Numbered from the stretch's first letter, positions 11,966-22,590 are shown. The stretch: DNA of 64,000 nt from Carallia brachiata (GCA_021464245.1 JADCRB010000030.1:4231181-4295180), one strand, 5' to 3'. Translations and numbers: made by a program. The notes: a model not told the origin generated them from the sequence alone.

Positions 11966-12571
11966 TGTTGGAAATTGAAGTGTATTTTAAAAGGCTTAAT
12001 TCCTATTAAATAAAAATTAGTCGTTATATGCCCGTTGTTTGTCATTATGACATTAGCCGTTTATAACCGTTGGGATTTATTCTTACTGTTAATACACTTT
12101 ATGTGCTAATCATTATGACATTAGTCGTTTATGACTGTTGGGATTTATTCCTATTGTTAATACACTTTATGTGCTATTACCACTCGATTAGTATAAATAT
12201 GACTCATTTTGTCTTTCTTGAGAGGCAGTTTTCCACTAACAATGTAAGGCATGCTGCTGGGTTAATCAAAAGATATGTTGTTTTTGTTGCCTCACTTGTG
12301 AAGTGCACACTAGTGAGAAGATCTGTCGTATCTTAAGAGGATAGTCGTCAGAGCCCGATGCACGATTACTTGTTTGCGGGGGTGCGAATCTATCTTAAGG
12401 ACAGTGCTTTTGCACGCTTCAGACATGTTATCCTTTCCTCTCAATTTATATTTATTTTCAACATGATATAATTTATTTTTTGTTCTATATTGTCTGTATA
12501 ATTCATTGATTATAACTTTATAATTCTGATTTTTAATTTATTTAAATATCTTATGGATTATTTTTCTTGCA
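11966..12571 (+). repeat. 3' LTR of nested LTR element
   Basis: 606 bp, begins TGTTGGAAATTG after a G-rich polypurine tract and ends TTGCA, followed by the GGTTA duplication. It has the same internal 70-bp duplication and TATA box as the 5' LTR. Confidence 0.85.
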
Positions 12572-12988
12572 GGTTACACAAGGAGAGGGTAAAATTTTAC
12601 CGCACATTGCATAGACTGCGAGGAGAAGGAAATTTTTGTTGTTGAGGAAAAAGGGGAAAGTCAGTCGACCTATAAATTCTTACCATCTTTCTTAGTTGTT
12701 TTTGGCTAATATTCTCTTTTCGATGAAAGGAGGCAGGAGGAGGACATTAGGTGCTATTAAAAAAGCATATTGCTAGGCAGTGGGGATCTCATAAATAAAG
12801 AACTATATTGGGTGTTTGTACTGTATAAAAATTTTACAATTTTATTTTAACATTTAAAATTATTCACAAGACTAATTAAATAGTGCTAAATTGATTAAAC
12901 TTAAAAAATTACAAAATCAAATCCTAAAAATTAAACAAAATAGATGAAAATTATATAGAAAAAAATGTCGCGTGGGGTTCAACCCTAG

Positions 12989-13584
12989 TATTAATAATAA
13001 CGGCAATACCTTTGTTATATGAGATCTCTGTTTTTTTTTTTTTTTTATGAGCATTATTTTTTGATTGGTTTGAAAACAGCTATACATTTCTTAAATATAG
13101 ACACATATTTAATGAGGAGCAACTGTGATGTAATAACAAGGTAACTCCATTATAATTTTTGAAAATCACATATTTGAGCAACAAAAGATTCTCTTTTAAA
13201 CAAAAAATGGCAAGATCGCGTAACTCTTCCCAAGTCTGACAACATGGGAGTCTTTACAACTTTTTTTTTATGTATTCATTTTTCAGGATTGATGTTTTTA
13301 ATAAAAGTTGCCAAGTGGTGTCCTTGACTACAATTTGTAAGTCATCAAGTTATATATTATATATGGATTACTTTTCTTGTAAGGCATCACTAGTTAAATT
13401 AAGGAAAAAGAAGTAGCAAGTTGCCACCCCAAAACTAGTGTGTAATTAACAAGACTCATTTGTCTTTCATTCTTTTTCTCTAGGAAACTGAAACATCACT
13501 TTCATTTGTTTTTTAATTAGTCGAACCATAATCGACAGCGATATGTAAATTATAGAAGCAAGTTTTCCACCTTACTCAAATTAT
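12989..13584. other. Intergenic DNA
   Basis: About 600 bases of AT-rich sequence with T-runs at 13030-13046 and 13261-13270. No gene or repeat recognised. Confidence 0.5.
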
Positions 13585-13592
13585 ATGAGAAG

Positions 13593-13797
13593 CAGGGACG
13601 GATTTATAGAGAGGCTAGACAGGCAAATGCCCCCGATCTTTCCTTTTATTATGACTATAACAATGAAAACAAGTATGATGATCATTTAGTCTAGTGGCAA
13701 AGAGATTTTACCCCTCCTACCATTTCGGTCCTGGGTTTGAGATAAAAGTATGTATTTTTTTTGTGCCCCTAAAAATTTGTTCTAAATCTGTCACTTA
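13593..13797. mobile_element. hAT-like MITE
   Basis: The ends are CAGGGACGGATTTATAG and the complement of CTAAATCTGTCACTT, a matching inverted pair. Flanks are ATGAGAAG (13585-13592) and ATTAGAAG (13798-13805), an 8-bp duplication with one mismatch, as expected for hAT elements. The interior carries A- and B-box-like strings (TAGTCTAGTGG and GGTCCTGGGTTTGAG), so a SINE head may lie inside it. The related end CAGGAGCGGATCTAAGG occurs at about 21342. Confidence 0.55.
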
Positions 13798-13805
13798 ATT
13801 AGAAG

Positions 13806-14461
13806 TTTTTTTTTTTTTTTCTAGCAAGCAACAACAGACTTAAACCCTTGGTTTTACTTTTTCCCAGTGATGTAAATTTTTGCTCAACACTTAAGTTTAG
13901 ATCGCCGCATGATAAGTTTTTTACAACATCAAAACAAATAGCCAATAAAACTAAACCACTTATAATTAAAGTTTTTTTATATAATTATTAGAAGAGAATA
14001 TGACCAAGTCTAATTGATTAGGGTTGCAAATATATTTGAGCCAATCAACATTAAACTAGAAAACATATTCGAATATCAGATGTATAGTACTTCAATACTT
14101 TTTCAAATATCACAAATTCACATAATTGTCGAATTTAGAACCCAACATCTGGTTCACCGGCCTTCAAACCAACTTTGGGTGGAAGTTCCAAACTAAATAT
14201 TCGAATGTGGGTCAATTATGTAAAATACAAGTTGGATTACCATCCAAGCTCTCATTTTGAGTGGTGAAAGTATAGTTGCTTATTAGGACTCAAATTTGTA
14301 TAAAATGTGAATTTTGTACTTTTCCTAGCTTCATCAATTGGGCTTATCTGCAACTACACTGGACTTTCAGTCCACCAATCTAATAGTGCCACTAATAGTG
14401 GGAAACACTGAGTCCACAAACATCCGAGACCCAAAACTGAACCTTTGGTTTTGATAACACT
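13806..14461. other. Intergenic DNA, including TRIM internal sequence
   Basis: No supported gene. The last part (about 14440-14461), read on the minus strand, is a primer-binding-site-like string AGTGTTATCAAAACC that belongs to the TRIM LTR at 14462-14639. Confidence 0.4.
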
Positions 14462-14639
14462 TGTTGGAATTGGGCGGGAAAATAACAACAATCGGGGATA
14501 AGTCACACGGAGAAGTTTTGGATGTTGACACCGTATCTTGTTTAAAATTTTAAAGCATTGTGATATGAATGTTTTTACTTATAAATTGCTTACTTCTTTC
14601 TCCTAGTTCTTGTGTAGAATTTTTAGTCCAAACTCAACA
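14462..14639 (-). mobile_element. TRIM-type LTR with adjacent primer-binding site (partial element)
   Basis: The 178-bp segment has palindromic ends TGTTGGA...CTCAACA. Directly next to it on the minus strand lies AGTGTTATCAAAACC, which resembles the initiator-Met tRNA primer site of TRIMs. It shares TTACTTATAAATTGCTTAC with the TRIM LTR at 33637-33844, so the two belong to related families. The second LTR was not found, so this is a truncated copy. Confidence 0.5.
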
Positions 14640-15575
14640 CTTGCAACTTTAATGAAAGTATCCCACCTCTCTCGTCTTAGTGACCAATTTGTGGATTGGG
14701 TCTAGTCGTGTTCATTTACCCACGTTTCTGTAATGTTTTTATTAATAATAGTTGTCTAATGTTAAAATCTAACCTTTTGAACACAAAGTAAAGGTTGCTC
14801 AAAAACAAAACAGAAAAAAAATCAGCGTCACAAACCACCTGACTTACGGACCAATAAATCTAAGTCCCACTTGAATTATGGACAAATAAATGAAGGGCTT
14901 TTGCACAAGCCCAAAACCATTAACCCCATGGACTATACCAACTGGACTTCACTTTATCTGGATTTAGACCTAAAGGGGGCCCAACTACTCTGTCAACCCA
15001 TGTCCCCCGAAATTGCAGGTTTTTGGTGCAAACAGGGAGACATCGACATCCATTGATGCGCAATAAATGGACTTATCTTGAGCGATGATTGATGGAGACT
15101 TTAATCAGACTTGTGGCATTTCAATGCATCAGTTGAGCCTATAGAAACATTTCAACAACCACTTGCAATCAAATGGTTTAACAAAAGAACTTTGCTATTT
15201 AGAGAGATTAGGTGTTCTATTCTCTATCTTCTTCTAAAATTTCACACTAAGTAAGAATTTATAAAAATGTGTGTTTGAATATAAAATATTTCAAATCTGT
15301 TATTTTTCCTGTTGGTTAACACATCACAAATTAATTACTATTCATTTCAAATGTAAAAAAAAAACAAACACATACTGTTCACATCATTATTTGTTGTTTA
15401 TAAAATTATAAAATTCTATTTGAGACATTCTGAATTTTTTTTTAAACTTAAGAAATTGAGTTAATAGTGTGATAGATAATTTAGTAAAAAAACTATCATC
15501 ACTGTTAATTTAAGTCAACATTTCTAGGCCGGCAAAAAGTAATCACAGCTATAGACTCAAATATTTTGTTGAACA
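14640..15575. other. Intergenic DNA
   Basis: About 930 bases without a supported gene. A short frame near 14871-15056 has no family signature and is not called. Confidence 0.45.
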
Positions 15576-15583
15576 CTAAAAAG

Positions 15584-16249
15584 CATAGTTTTTAAAATTA
15601 GACCAGTTATTGAATTAGTGAGAAAATTGAATTAGTTGTTTAGCGGTCTAACTGAAAAACTCGCGGTTGAATCGGCTAGTCAATTTTGATTTAATAAAAT
15701 AATAATAAATACTTATAATTTATCATTTTTTTAATAATAAATAATGAGTATAATCATAAAAAATAAAATATGAGTCCACTTACATTTAAATAAAATCAAA
15801 ATATAAGATATTTAAGATAATTTTTAATTAAATGAATTAATAAAGTATAAATATCAAAAATAAAATATTATAGAACTATTAATAGAACATTCATATTTAA
15901 AAATAAAATATCATAGAGTCAACATACGATTCAAAAATGTTACATTTTTTTATTAATATAAATAAATGTGATTTACCTCATTTTTAATCCAAAAAAAGAA
16001 AAAAATAAAACGGCGTCGTTTTAGAGAAAACAATCCGCGTGACTAGGGTGCCGGTTCACCGATTTTCGGTTCGATCAACTGGTTCACTGGTTTTTGGATC
16101 ACCGGTTCAAGCCGGTTTAGACCATTTCAGACGGTTTTTGAGCGGTTCATTTCCTACTTTGGTTTTATGATAAAACCGAACCTATTCTACCTCCAGTTCA
16201 CCGATTTTTTAGTTTGATTGGTCGGGTCGATCCGGTTTTCAAAATTATG
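15584..16249. mobile_element. hAT-like non-autonomous element, 666 bp, 8-bp TSD
   Basis: It is flanked by perfect copies of CTAAAAAG (15576-15583 and 16250-16257). Terminal inverted repeats read CATAGTTTTTAAAATTAGAC on the left and, on the complement of the right, CATAATTTTGAAAACCGGAT. Subterminal regions are rich in CCGGTT/AACCGG and TTCACCG motifs, typical of a widespread plant family. No transposase frame is present. The 8-bp duplication supports the hAT superfamily. Confidence 0.75.
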
Positions 16250-16257
16250 CTAAAAAG

Positions 16258-16994
16258 ACTGTATGAATTAAAACTGAACAGTAACAGTGAGTGCGTAAGG
16301 TAAAAACATATACCCTTAGGTAATGTACTGTAATCTTGATCAATCTAGATTGTAAGTCAATGAATTTCGAGCAATCAATAACTGCAATTACTTTTCTTCC
16401 GTTATTGCTAACAAATAACGTGGCATTGACATATATACAAGCCTTTTTTATTGTAAATTTGGTTGTTCCACATTATTCAAAATCTATTTATTTATATTTA
16501 AATAAAAAATTAAAAGAGAAAAATTACTTTCAAAAATTTCTTATATTAGTACACTATACCTTCTTGAGTTACAACTCAAATTATCAATTTGTACAATTAA
16601 TAATCTACAATCTGAATTGGCAGTAAAACTAACGAAGATTATTGATTAACCTAAATTAATTGCATTTTAAAAATTCACAATTCAAATTAGTTAAAATTAA
16701 AATTAGGTGACCTAATTTGGCAGAATTTTTATTATTCAAACTTGAAATTCAACAAAACTTAAAGTTTAGAACTTAAATTGACATAATCTAAAAGATTGGA
16801 GATCCAAATTTGCGTTTAACCCGGCAAATTACCTCAACAATCAATATGTCCAATCTGTGGTTGCACATAATTGACACATAATTAACTTGCAGTTGATCAT
16901 TACAATGCAATTTTTGTGCTTCATTATTAAAACAAGGGATGAATTTTACAAATGCAAAAACATCCTAATTGTCAATAATCATACGTATATAATT
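16258..16994. other. AT-rich intergenic DNA
   Basis: Spacer between the hAT-like element and the CACTA-like end. An open frame of 96 codons (16336-16626) is AT-rich with no family signature and is likely chance. Confidence 0.45.
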
Positions 16995-17165
16995 CACTAC
17001 AACATAAAGGGCTTGTAGCAGCGGTTTCGTTGCAGTGTTTAAGAACCGTTGCAAAAGGTTTCTTGTGCAGCGTTTATTACTGTCGCTAAAACATTTCCGC
17101 AAAAGTTGTTGCAGTAACACTTCTAGGGAGCGGTTTATGTGTTGCGGTTATCTCCATATATCTTG
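16995..17165 (+). mobile_element. CACTA-like transposon end (left terminus only)
   Basis: It begins CACTACAACATAAAGGGC, followed by repeated GCAGCGGTTT/GTTGCAG subterminal motifs. It stops within 20 bases of the BBE-like stop codon, with no right terminus. Similar GCAGCGGTT-rich pieces occur at 47640-47797 and 61330-61690. A possible polyadenylation signal for the minus-strand gene (AATAAA complement at 17073-17078) lies inside it, so the insertion may supply the gene's 3' end. That last point is inference. Confidence 0.5.
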
Positions 17166-17183
17166 CTTCAAATCGATGGCTAG

Positions 17184-18821
17184 CTAAGACGAAAGTGGTG
17201 GGATGCTTTGTAAGTTTCTGAAGAAATTAGTAGGATCAACCTTAGTTTTCACATATATCAACTTGTCAAAGTTGTTTCCAAAGTATTTGACACCCCAAAA
17301 TCTTGCTTGCTCGTAGCTTGTGGTGCCAATAATGTTGTTCATCCCCACATCAAGATCTCTATAGTTGATATATGCGGATCGAGGATTTTTCGAAACATAT
17401 GGAGTCAGGTAGTGGTGAAGCCTTCTCAACCACGCTATGTTCTTTTCCGTTGTCCTCTCGCCCCCGCCATTCCATGTGATTCCATAACCAATCTTGTATA
17501 GAGTTCCAGCTCTGTGGGGGAATGGAAGGCTAGACGATGAAATCTTATTCATTCTTCCACCATATGGTATGAAAAATAGAAAAGCATTTTCAACTTGTTG
17601 TAACATTCTCATCATGCCTTCTAGTGCCTCTTCAGGCATAGGCTTGCCTTCCTTGACATAATCTGACTTCGTTTTGGACTCAACTTTCCATTGATTACTC
17701 GGTGTTATGAAGAAAGACAAGGATATGTTAACATCAATTGGGAGTCCGGCCGTGAAGCTGCCAAAGTTAGCTAGAGCCATGCTCCAGGGCATTTCATGGC
17801 AATCCTCCTTCGTTACGCCGAGATCGGGAAATCTCTCTTGCATCAATTGAACAAGCTGATTAGCACCACCTAAAAACATAGCATTGAAATTAGCTCTAAT
17901 TACAATAATTACGTCGTTTTGTGGCGTAGAATTCGTCGTTCTTGTTGTTCTGACATCAAGCTGCAGCCAAATATCATCAGGAAGTTTAGGGGAGACAAAT
18001 TGCCATCGATGGATGAGTTTGGTTGCGTTTTGTTCTAAGGTTTTTGGGATTGAGAATATAGTCACCGTTGGTGGAACCGGAACTAACTGGATTTTCCAAG
18101 CGAAGACAACTCCAAAGGTGTTGCCTCCACCTCCTCGAATCGCCCAAAATAAGTCTTCTCCCATCGTAGATCGATCGAGGATGTTGCCATTAACATCAAT
18201 GAGTTTGGCATCGTTGACATTGTCAGCAGCCAGACCGTATTTACGCATCAATATGCCATATCCTCCTCCACTAATGTGGCCACCAGTCCCCACGGTCGGG
18301 CAATCACCCGCAGGGAAGGCGAGAGTCATGTTATGCTTAGCAATTTGATAGTAAACCTCGCCCAGAGTCGCTCCGGCTTGAACCCATGCAGTGTTGGTCG
18401 CATAATCAATGACTACTTTTCGAAGATTAACAAGATCAATCATGACAAAAGGTAGAGGAGATACATAAGAAAGACCCTCCAAGTCATGGCCACCGCTTCG
18501 AGCTATTACTTGCACATTGTACTTTCGTGCACAATTAATGGTAGCTTGAATGTGACTAGCCTTTGTTGGAATTACAATGACAAAAGGTTTTGGCGTGGAA
18601 GTTGTATTGAACCTTGTGTTTTGTATATTAAACTCTAACACGGATGAATACGAGGAGCTTGCTGGTGTATAGATGATGATCCTCGAGGAGGTTTTGGAAT
18701 ATCGGGAAAGGCATTGAAGAAATTGCTCATGGCTGTTGTAAGCTGAACTTGCACACAAAAACAGAAAGAAAAAAAAAGTCAATGGTGGCGTGGTAGTGCT
18801 GCCACACTTATTGAGTAGCAT
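17184..18821 (-). CDS. Berberine bridge enzyme-like FAD-linked oxidase (intact copy)
   Basis: Intronless 545-residue frame. An N-terminal hydrophobic signal peptide (about residues 12-26) is followed by the FAD-binding PCMH domain (about 75-250) and the C-terminal BBE domain (about 480-540, ending NFFRNLQSIPP). His112 in RSGGHD and Cys174 in DCPTVG match the residues that bind FAD by two covalent links in this family. Cys37 and Cys97 fit the conserved disulfide, and Tyr487 lies in NYRDLD near the active site. Family members are secreted or vacuolar flavoproteins that oxidise alkaloids, cannabinoids, monolignols or oligosaccharides using O2; the substrate here cannot be told from sequence. Length is normal (500-560). 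A TATA box (ACTATAAACC, complement of 18941-18950) lies about 120 bases upstream of the ATG. Nearest relatives in the window are the copies at 36747 and 43696. Confidence 0.93.
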   Translation of the reverse strand: MLLNKCGSTTTPPLTFFFFLFLCASSAYNSHEQFLQCLSRYSKTSSRIIIYTPASSSYSSVLEFNIQNTRFNTTSTPKPFVIVIPTKASHIQATINCARKYNVQVIARSGGHDLEGLSYVSPLPFVMIDLVNLRKVVIDYATNTAWVQAGATLGEVYYQIAKHNMTLAFPAGDCPTVGTGGHISGGGYGILMRKYGLAADNVNDAKLIDVNGNILDRSTMGEDLFWAIRGGGGNTFGVVFAWKIQLVPVPPTVTIFSIPKTLEQNATKLIHRWQFVSPKLPDDIWLQLDVRTTRTTNSTPQNDVIIVIRANFNAMFLGGANQLVQLMQERFPDLGVTKEDCHEMPWSMALANFGSFTAGLPIDVNISLSFFITPSNQWKVESKTKSDYVKEGKPMPEEALEGMMRMLQQVENAFLFFIPYGGRMNKISSSSLPFPHRAGTLYKIGYGITWNGGGERTTEKNIAWLRRLHHYLTPYVSKNPRSAYINYRDLDVGMNNIIGTTSYEQARFWGVKYFGNNFDKLIYVKTKVDPTNFFRNLQSIPPLSS

Positions 18822-18940
18822 TTCTGTTTTCTGCTTTGCTTATGTTGTGCAAATGGGCAGCGGAAATGTGAAAAGTAGACGCAACTAAATAGAGAAGGCT
18901 GAAAGAAAAGAATAAATGGACGCACAGAGTTCCGTCGTTT

Positions 18941-18950
18941 GGTTTATAGT
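18941..18950 (-). promoter_or_regulatory. Putative TATA box of the intact BBE-like gene
   Basis: The complement reads ACTATAAACC, about 120 bases upstream of the ATG at 18821, giving a 5' leader of roughly 90 bases. An alternative TATATATAAAG lies at about 19097-19110; using it would put an out-of-frame upstream ATG (18993) in the leader, overlapping the main start. Confidence 0.4.
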
Positions 18951-19278
18951 CTACATCCACAAGCGAAGACAGATAGAAAATATTTTTCAACAAAGCAAAT
19001 AAGAGATATTACAGTATTACTCTAAAAATTCATAATATTTAAAAGCCAATACACCCAAATTAACACTCACTCTTTTTGCATCCACAAATACAAAACTTTA
19101 TATATACCAAATAACAAAACACGAGAGTGTAAGACTTAAAATCAAAAGGCAAACTTTACTCTTAATCCCTCAATCCCTCTCAATTGTCCCCTCTTTGCAA
19201 ATGAGAATACCAACATATATATACTAAACAACCATGCATCAAAGGACAAGAAAATTGGGCACAAAGCTTATTCAAAAC

Positions 19279-19380
19279 GTGCCAACTTTGAATAACGTAA
19301 CTTGCCAAATTTGAATTACGTAACTTGCCAAATTTGAATTAGGTGACTTGCCATCTTTGAATTAGGTAGCTTGCCAAATC
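19279..19380. repeat. 23-bp tandem repeat, about 4.5 copies, upstream of BBE-like gene
   Basis: Units of the form CTTGCCAAATTTGAATTACGT follow one another with a 23-base period, starting at about 19279. They differ at a few positions (CATCTTT, AGGTG). The array lies about 460 bases upstream of the ATG at 18821, in the putative promoter. A shorter duplication (TCATTTTGATTTCACCTAAC twice) lies at about 19635-19680. Confidence 0.75.
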
Positions 19381-20090
19381 AATAGAACTTTGCAATTCAA
19401 GACACACAACGCCACAGCTTAACTAGTTACAGGCTTGCGCTTAGGAATATGTTCAAGAGGCTCCTCTATTTATTTGTAGCACCACGCAGGCAGAATTATG
19501 TGAAATCTATAATCGATTGTTACAATTTGAATTCAGCATGACTACGTAAATATAGATTATAAAGACACAGATAGACATGCAGATTATAAGACAATTTATC
19601 TATTTTTTTTTAATTCAACTATTGAACAGTATATATCATTTTGATTTCACCTAACTACTCATTTTGATTTCACCTAACTACTCCCACCAAGTATTTCCCT
19701 TTAAACCAAGTATTTCCCTTCAAATTTAAGCATTTGCAACCTCAACAATAATCTTGTTCATTTACTTGGTAAACGTATTATTAAATTTGGTTGAGTCTTC
19801 CCTTTTGGACAAGTTCAGATGCCGGGATAGTGTCCTATCCACGATAATCATTTACCTTTTACTTGGTAAACGAATTACAATATTAGGCCATTCGCCTGGC
19901 ATTTGGCCCTTTGCCCTTGGCGCATGACTATTTCAACTCGTCCTATTTTCCCCCGCCGTCTCATGTTTCGCATTATGAACTATAATTTTTGGTCTCGTGC
20001 GTGAATTTTTATTTTTTTAATTGTAACGGTAAACTTTATTCTATTCTGAATTGTTAGTCACAAGTTAAGTCACCGAAATAGCTTTTTTTT

Positions 20091-20115
20091 GGGGGGGGGG
20101 GGGGGGGGGGGGGGG
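20091..20115. repeat. Run of 25 G residues following T8
   Basis: A pure G25 homopolymer preceded by eight T. Such runs are rare in AT-rich plant DNA. It may form a G-quadruplex, or may be an assembly or sequencing artefact. Confidence 0.9.
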
Positions 20116-20934
20116 AAATTAAATAAGAATAAAGTTGTGTGTAATTGATCATTTTTCAGGCTATACTATTGTGAGAAATATTGTGTACTAGGAATCATAA
20201 CTGCACTGAGTATAATTTAATTGTCACAAATTTAAATACTTAAGATAAGACTTAGAGTTCGAACTTTAAAATTCACTAATAATTAAATGAAATTTCTTTC
20301 CTCCACTTCAATTAGAACAAACAAGTTATTATTTAGACTAAAAAAATTTATTATTCCCAATAAGACAACTAACCCTTCGCAAACTCTACAAGCAGGAAAC
20401 AGGATCGCGCATGTAATCGCCGTTCAAATATTTCCGTTTTTCCTAATTTACTGACACACGTATGACCATTTTCATTTTCTTGCCGTTGCCTCCGACATGC
20501 TCGCTCATGTCACTAGCAACAACAAACAAAATGAAAACTGCCATACGTTTGTCAATTGTTTTTTTTTAGTCCCGCTATTGGACCAGAAGAAAGAGTGGTA
20601 ATTATATATATTAGAAAAATCGTGCCATAAAATAGTTTAAAATTTATAATTATTTTTTATCTATTTTTTTATTACAAAAATTAACCGACTTATTGCAAAA
20701 ACAAAAGCCACCCGTTGTAATACGTTGACTTCTGTGTCAATTTTGTGCGCGTCTATGTAACTGGTTTCATGTATATGTTGTCTTAATTGTACATTTTATT
20801 TTAAGTTAGTTGTATGTATATTTTATTTTAATTGTATTTACATGGTGTTTTTTTTTTTTTTTTCAAACAAACACATACAAAAAAAAATGGAGCTTCAACC
20901 CTAACTTTTATCATACCTCCAGCATATTTATTTT

Positions 20935-21245
20935 TTTATTTTTTATTTTTTAACAAAAAAAATTTATCACAGGTATGTTGGTCGTCAAATTTATGGGCTA
21001 AGCTGGGATTACTCATTTTATGCCATTCAACCCCACTTATAGAAGAGATCCACTGTCCGAACATTGTTGGAATAGTATGTGACTCTTTCAAATTGACCAA
21101 ATGTTGTGAATCGTAAATCGAAACGTGCACGCACCAAACATTGCTGGGCTTCTTCTAAGAGACAAAGCCTCAGGTGCAGCTCTCGAGACTCGAACTAGAG
21201 TCGTTAGTGGAAGAAACATACCAGTATATTACCAGGCTACCACCT
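20935..21245 (-). mobile_element. Possible tRNA-derived SINE
   Basis: On the minus strand, GGTAGCCTGGTAATATACTGG-type sequence near 21235 resembles an A box, and CTAGTTCGAGTCTC near 21190 resembles a B box, spaced about 40 bases apart. The downstream end on that strand runs into an A-rich stretch (complement of 20930-20950). No target duplication was found and no second copy is present in the window. Confidence 0.3.
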
Positions 21246-21329
21246 CGGATAGTACATCCCGCATAATCAGAGGAAGACAATTTTCTCTATATCATGTGAA
21301 GTACGCATATATAGTTGATTAGCAGTAAC

Positions 21330-22075
21330 TTGGTCAAGATCAGGAGCGGATCTAAGGCAATTGTGCCCCTCAGTAGGTGTAAAAGATAGAAGAACTGCTG
21401 CCTACTCAGTGGTGCCCTTTGCCCCCTCATGTCTTGCCCCAACCCCAGGTTCAAATCTTTTCAATGCCTCTTTTGTTCTTTGCTTCACTTTTACTTTTTC
21501 TTTTCTTTCTTTTTTTTTTTTCTTTCAAGAAACTCCTTGTTTACTCTGTTTTTTTTTAAAGAAATTATTTCTTTTCTTTACTTGTTTGACTACTCATTTG
21601 AAATATATTTACTAAAATTATTTTGATTTATTATTAAAATCATTTCCCTAATTTTTTTATATTCATATTAGCTCTCGTTTTTAAAACTATTTTTTAATAA
21701 AACAAAAGAAAAAATTTAAAGTATTACAACTCAAAGGATATAATTAGAAAATTTATCATTTAAAATAATTAATATAATTTTTTTTGTTTTTAACATATAT
21801 ATATATATTGTTATATATGCCCATACAAAGTTTGTTCTTTTTGAAATTTTTTCTAGATCTACCATTGGTTAAGATAGATGTTTTTTGAATTCAAAAGAGA
21901 CGAATGTTTATCAAGTAATGTTTCTACAGAACTACCAAGTTACTAAGGAAATAATTCTTTACATTTTGAAAACGTACCAACAGAGGAACCTAAGATGATA
22001 ATGTTAGGTGTGATGGTCGAGGCCTGAATCCTGCAAGTGGGGACCGTGGCATCTTCGTAAAATGTCGGGCTTCCT
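21330..22075. other. Intergenic DNA with hAT-like MITE end
   Basis: CAGGAGCGGATCTAAGG near 21342 resembles the terminus of the hAT-like MITE at 13593. The rest is AT-rich with pyrimidine tracts and no gene recognised. Confidence 0.35.
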
Positions 22076-22085
22076 TTCAAAAGCT

Positions 22086-22590
22086 GGGATAAGTTAATAA
22101 TTAGGTTACTAACTATCTCATCTGGTCAAATAAGGTCACTAAAAAAAAATTTGGCTAAATAGAGTCAGAAAGTTTACAAATCGGATCAAATCAGGTTTTC
22201 CGTCTCTATTGACGTTATCTGCTAACGTAGATTGCTACGTGGCATATGACGTGGTGATAAAGTCAATTAATGAACAAAATTATTTCCACCAAGAAGTATC
22301 AACGTGATCAGTCACAAAGAGGTTAGTAACTTCATATCCAATGCACTACCTCATATCCACCAAGAAGTATCAACGTGGTCAGTCACAAAGAAATAATTTT
22401 GTTCATTAATTGACTTTATCACCACGTCATATGCCACGTAGCAATCTACGTTAGCAGATAACGTCAATAGAGACGGAAAACCTGATTTGACCCGATTTGT
22501 AAACTTTCTGACTCTATTTGGCCAAATTTTTTTTTAGTGACCTTATTTGACCGAATGCGATAGTTACTAACCTAATTATGAACTTATCCC
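22086..22590. mobile_element. Foldback (long inverted repeat) MULE-type element, 10-bp TSD
   Basis: The two halves form a near-perfect inverted repeat with arms of about 220 bases (22086-22310 and 22367-22590), starting GGGATAAGTT and ending AACTTAT then CCC. The flanks TTCAAAAGCT (22076-22085 and 22591-22600) are identical, a perfect 10-bp target duplication. The loop carries a duplicated string (CCAAGAAGTATCAACGTG followed by RTCAGTCACAAAG). No coding capacity. Long arms and a 9-10 bp duplication fit Mutator-like foldback elements. Transcripts would form a long hairpin, a likely small-RNA source. Confidence 0.85.

Larger units (their letters stand above)
8904..12571 (+). mobile_element. Non-autonomous LTR retrotransposon with 5-bp TSD
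   Basis: Two direct repeats of about 607 bp (8904-9512 and 11966-12571) start TGTTGGAAATTG and end in CA. The 5 bases before the left LTR and after the right LTR are both GGTTA, a perfect target-site duplication. A polypurine tract (AGCGGGGGAT) sits right before the 3' LTR. The 2.45-kb interior has no frame above 60 residues and no recognisable gag or pol domain, so the element is non-autonomous or badly decayed. It is nested in Helitron 2. Total length is 3668 bp. Confidence 0.85.
7775..12988 (+). mobile_element. Helitron 2, non-autonomous, interrupted by an LTR element
   Basis: It begins with TCATAATATAAATG directly at the end of Helitron 1, followed by GCTGCCGTGTGGC, which parallels GCTGCCACTTGG in Helitron 1. 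It ends GTCGCGTGGGGTTCAACC then CTAG at 12985-12988, followed by T. An LTR retrotransposon (8904-12571) is nested inside. Without it, this Helitron would be about 1.5 kb. The end-to-end arrangement suggests Helitron 1 inserted at the 5' end of Helitron 2, or the reverse. No helicase frame is present. Confidence 0.55.
18994..20830. other. Promoter-side intergenic DNA of BBE-like gene 1
   Basis: Upstream region of the minus-strand gene. Apart from the 23-bp array and the G25 run, it holds AT-rich sequence with no gene recognised. Confidence 0.4.

Noticed and set aside
12070..12336. 88-codon frame in the 3' LTR
   Set aside because: The homologous frame in the 5' LTR is not kept, and it lies across the TATA box region of the LTR.
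17307..18348. Plus-strand open frames opposite the intact BBE-like gene
   Set aside because: They lie wholly within the minus-strand coding sequence and have no family signature; they are shadows of the codon pattern.
18808..18993. 61-codon frame just upstream of and overlapping the intact BBE-like start
   Set aside because: It has no family signature. It would matter only as an upstream frame if transcription starts above 18993, and the nearer TATA box argues against that.
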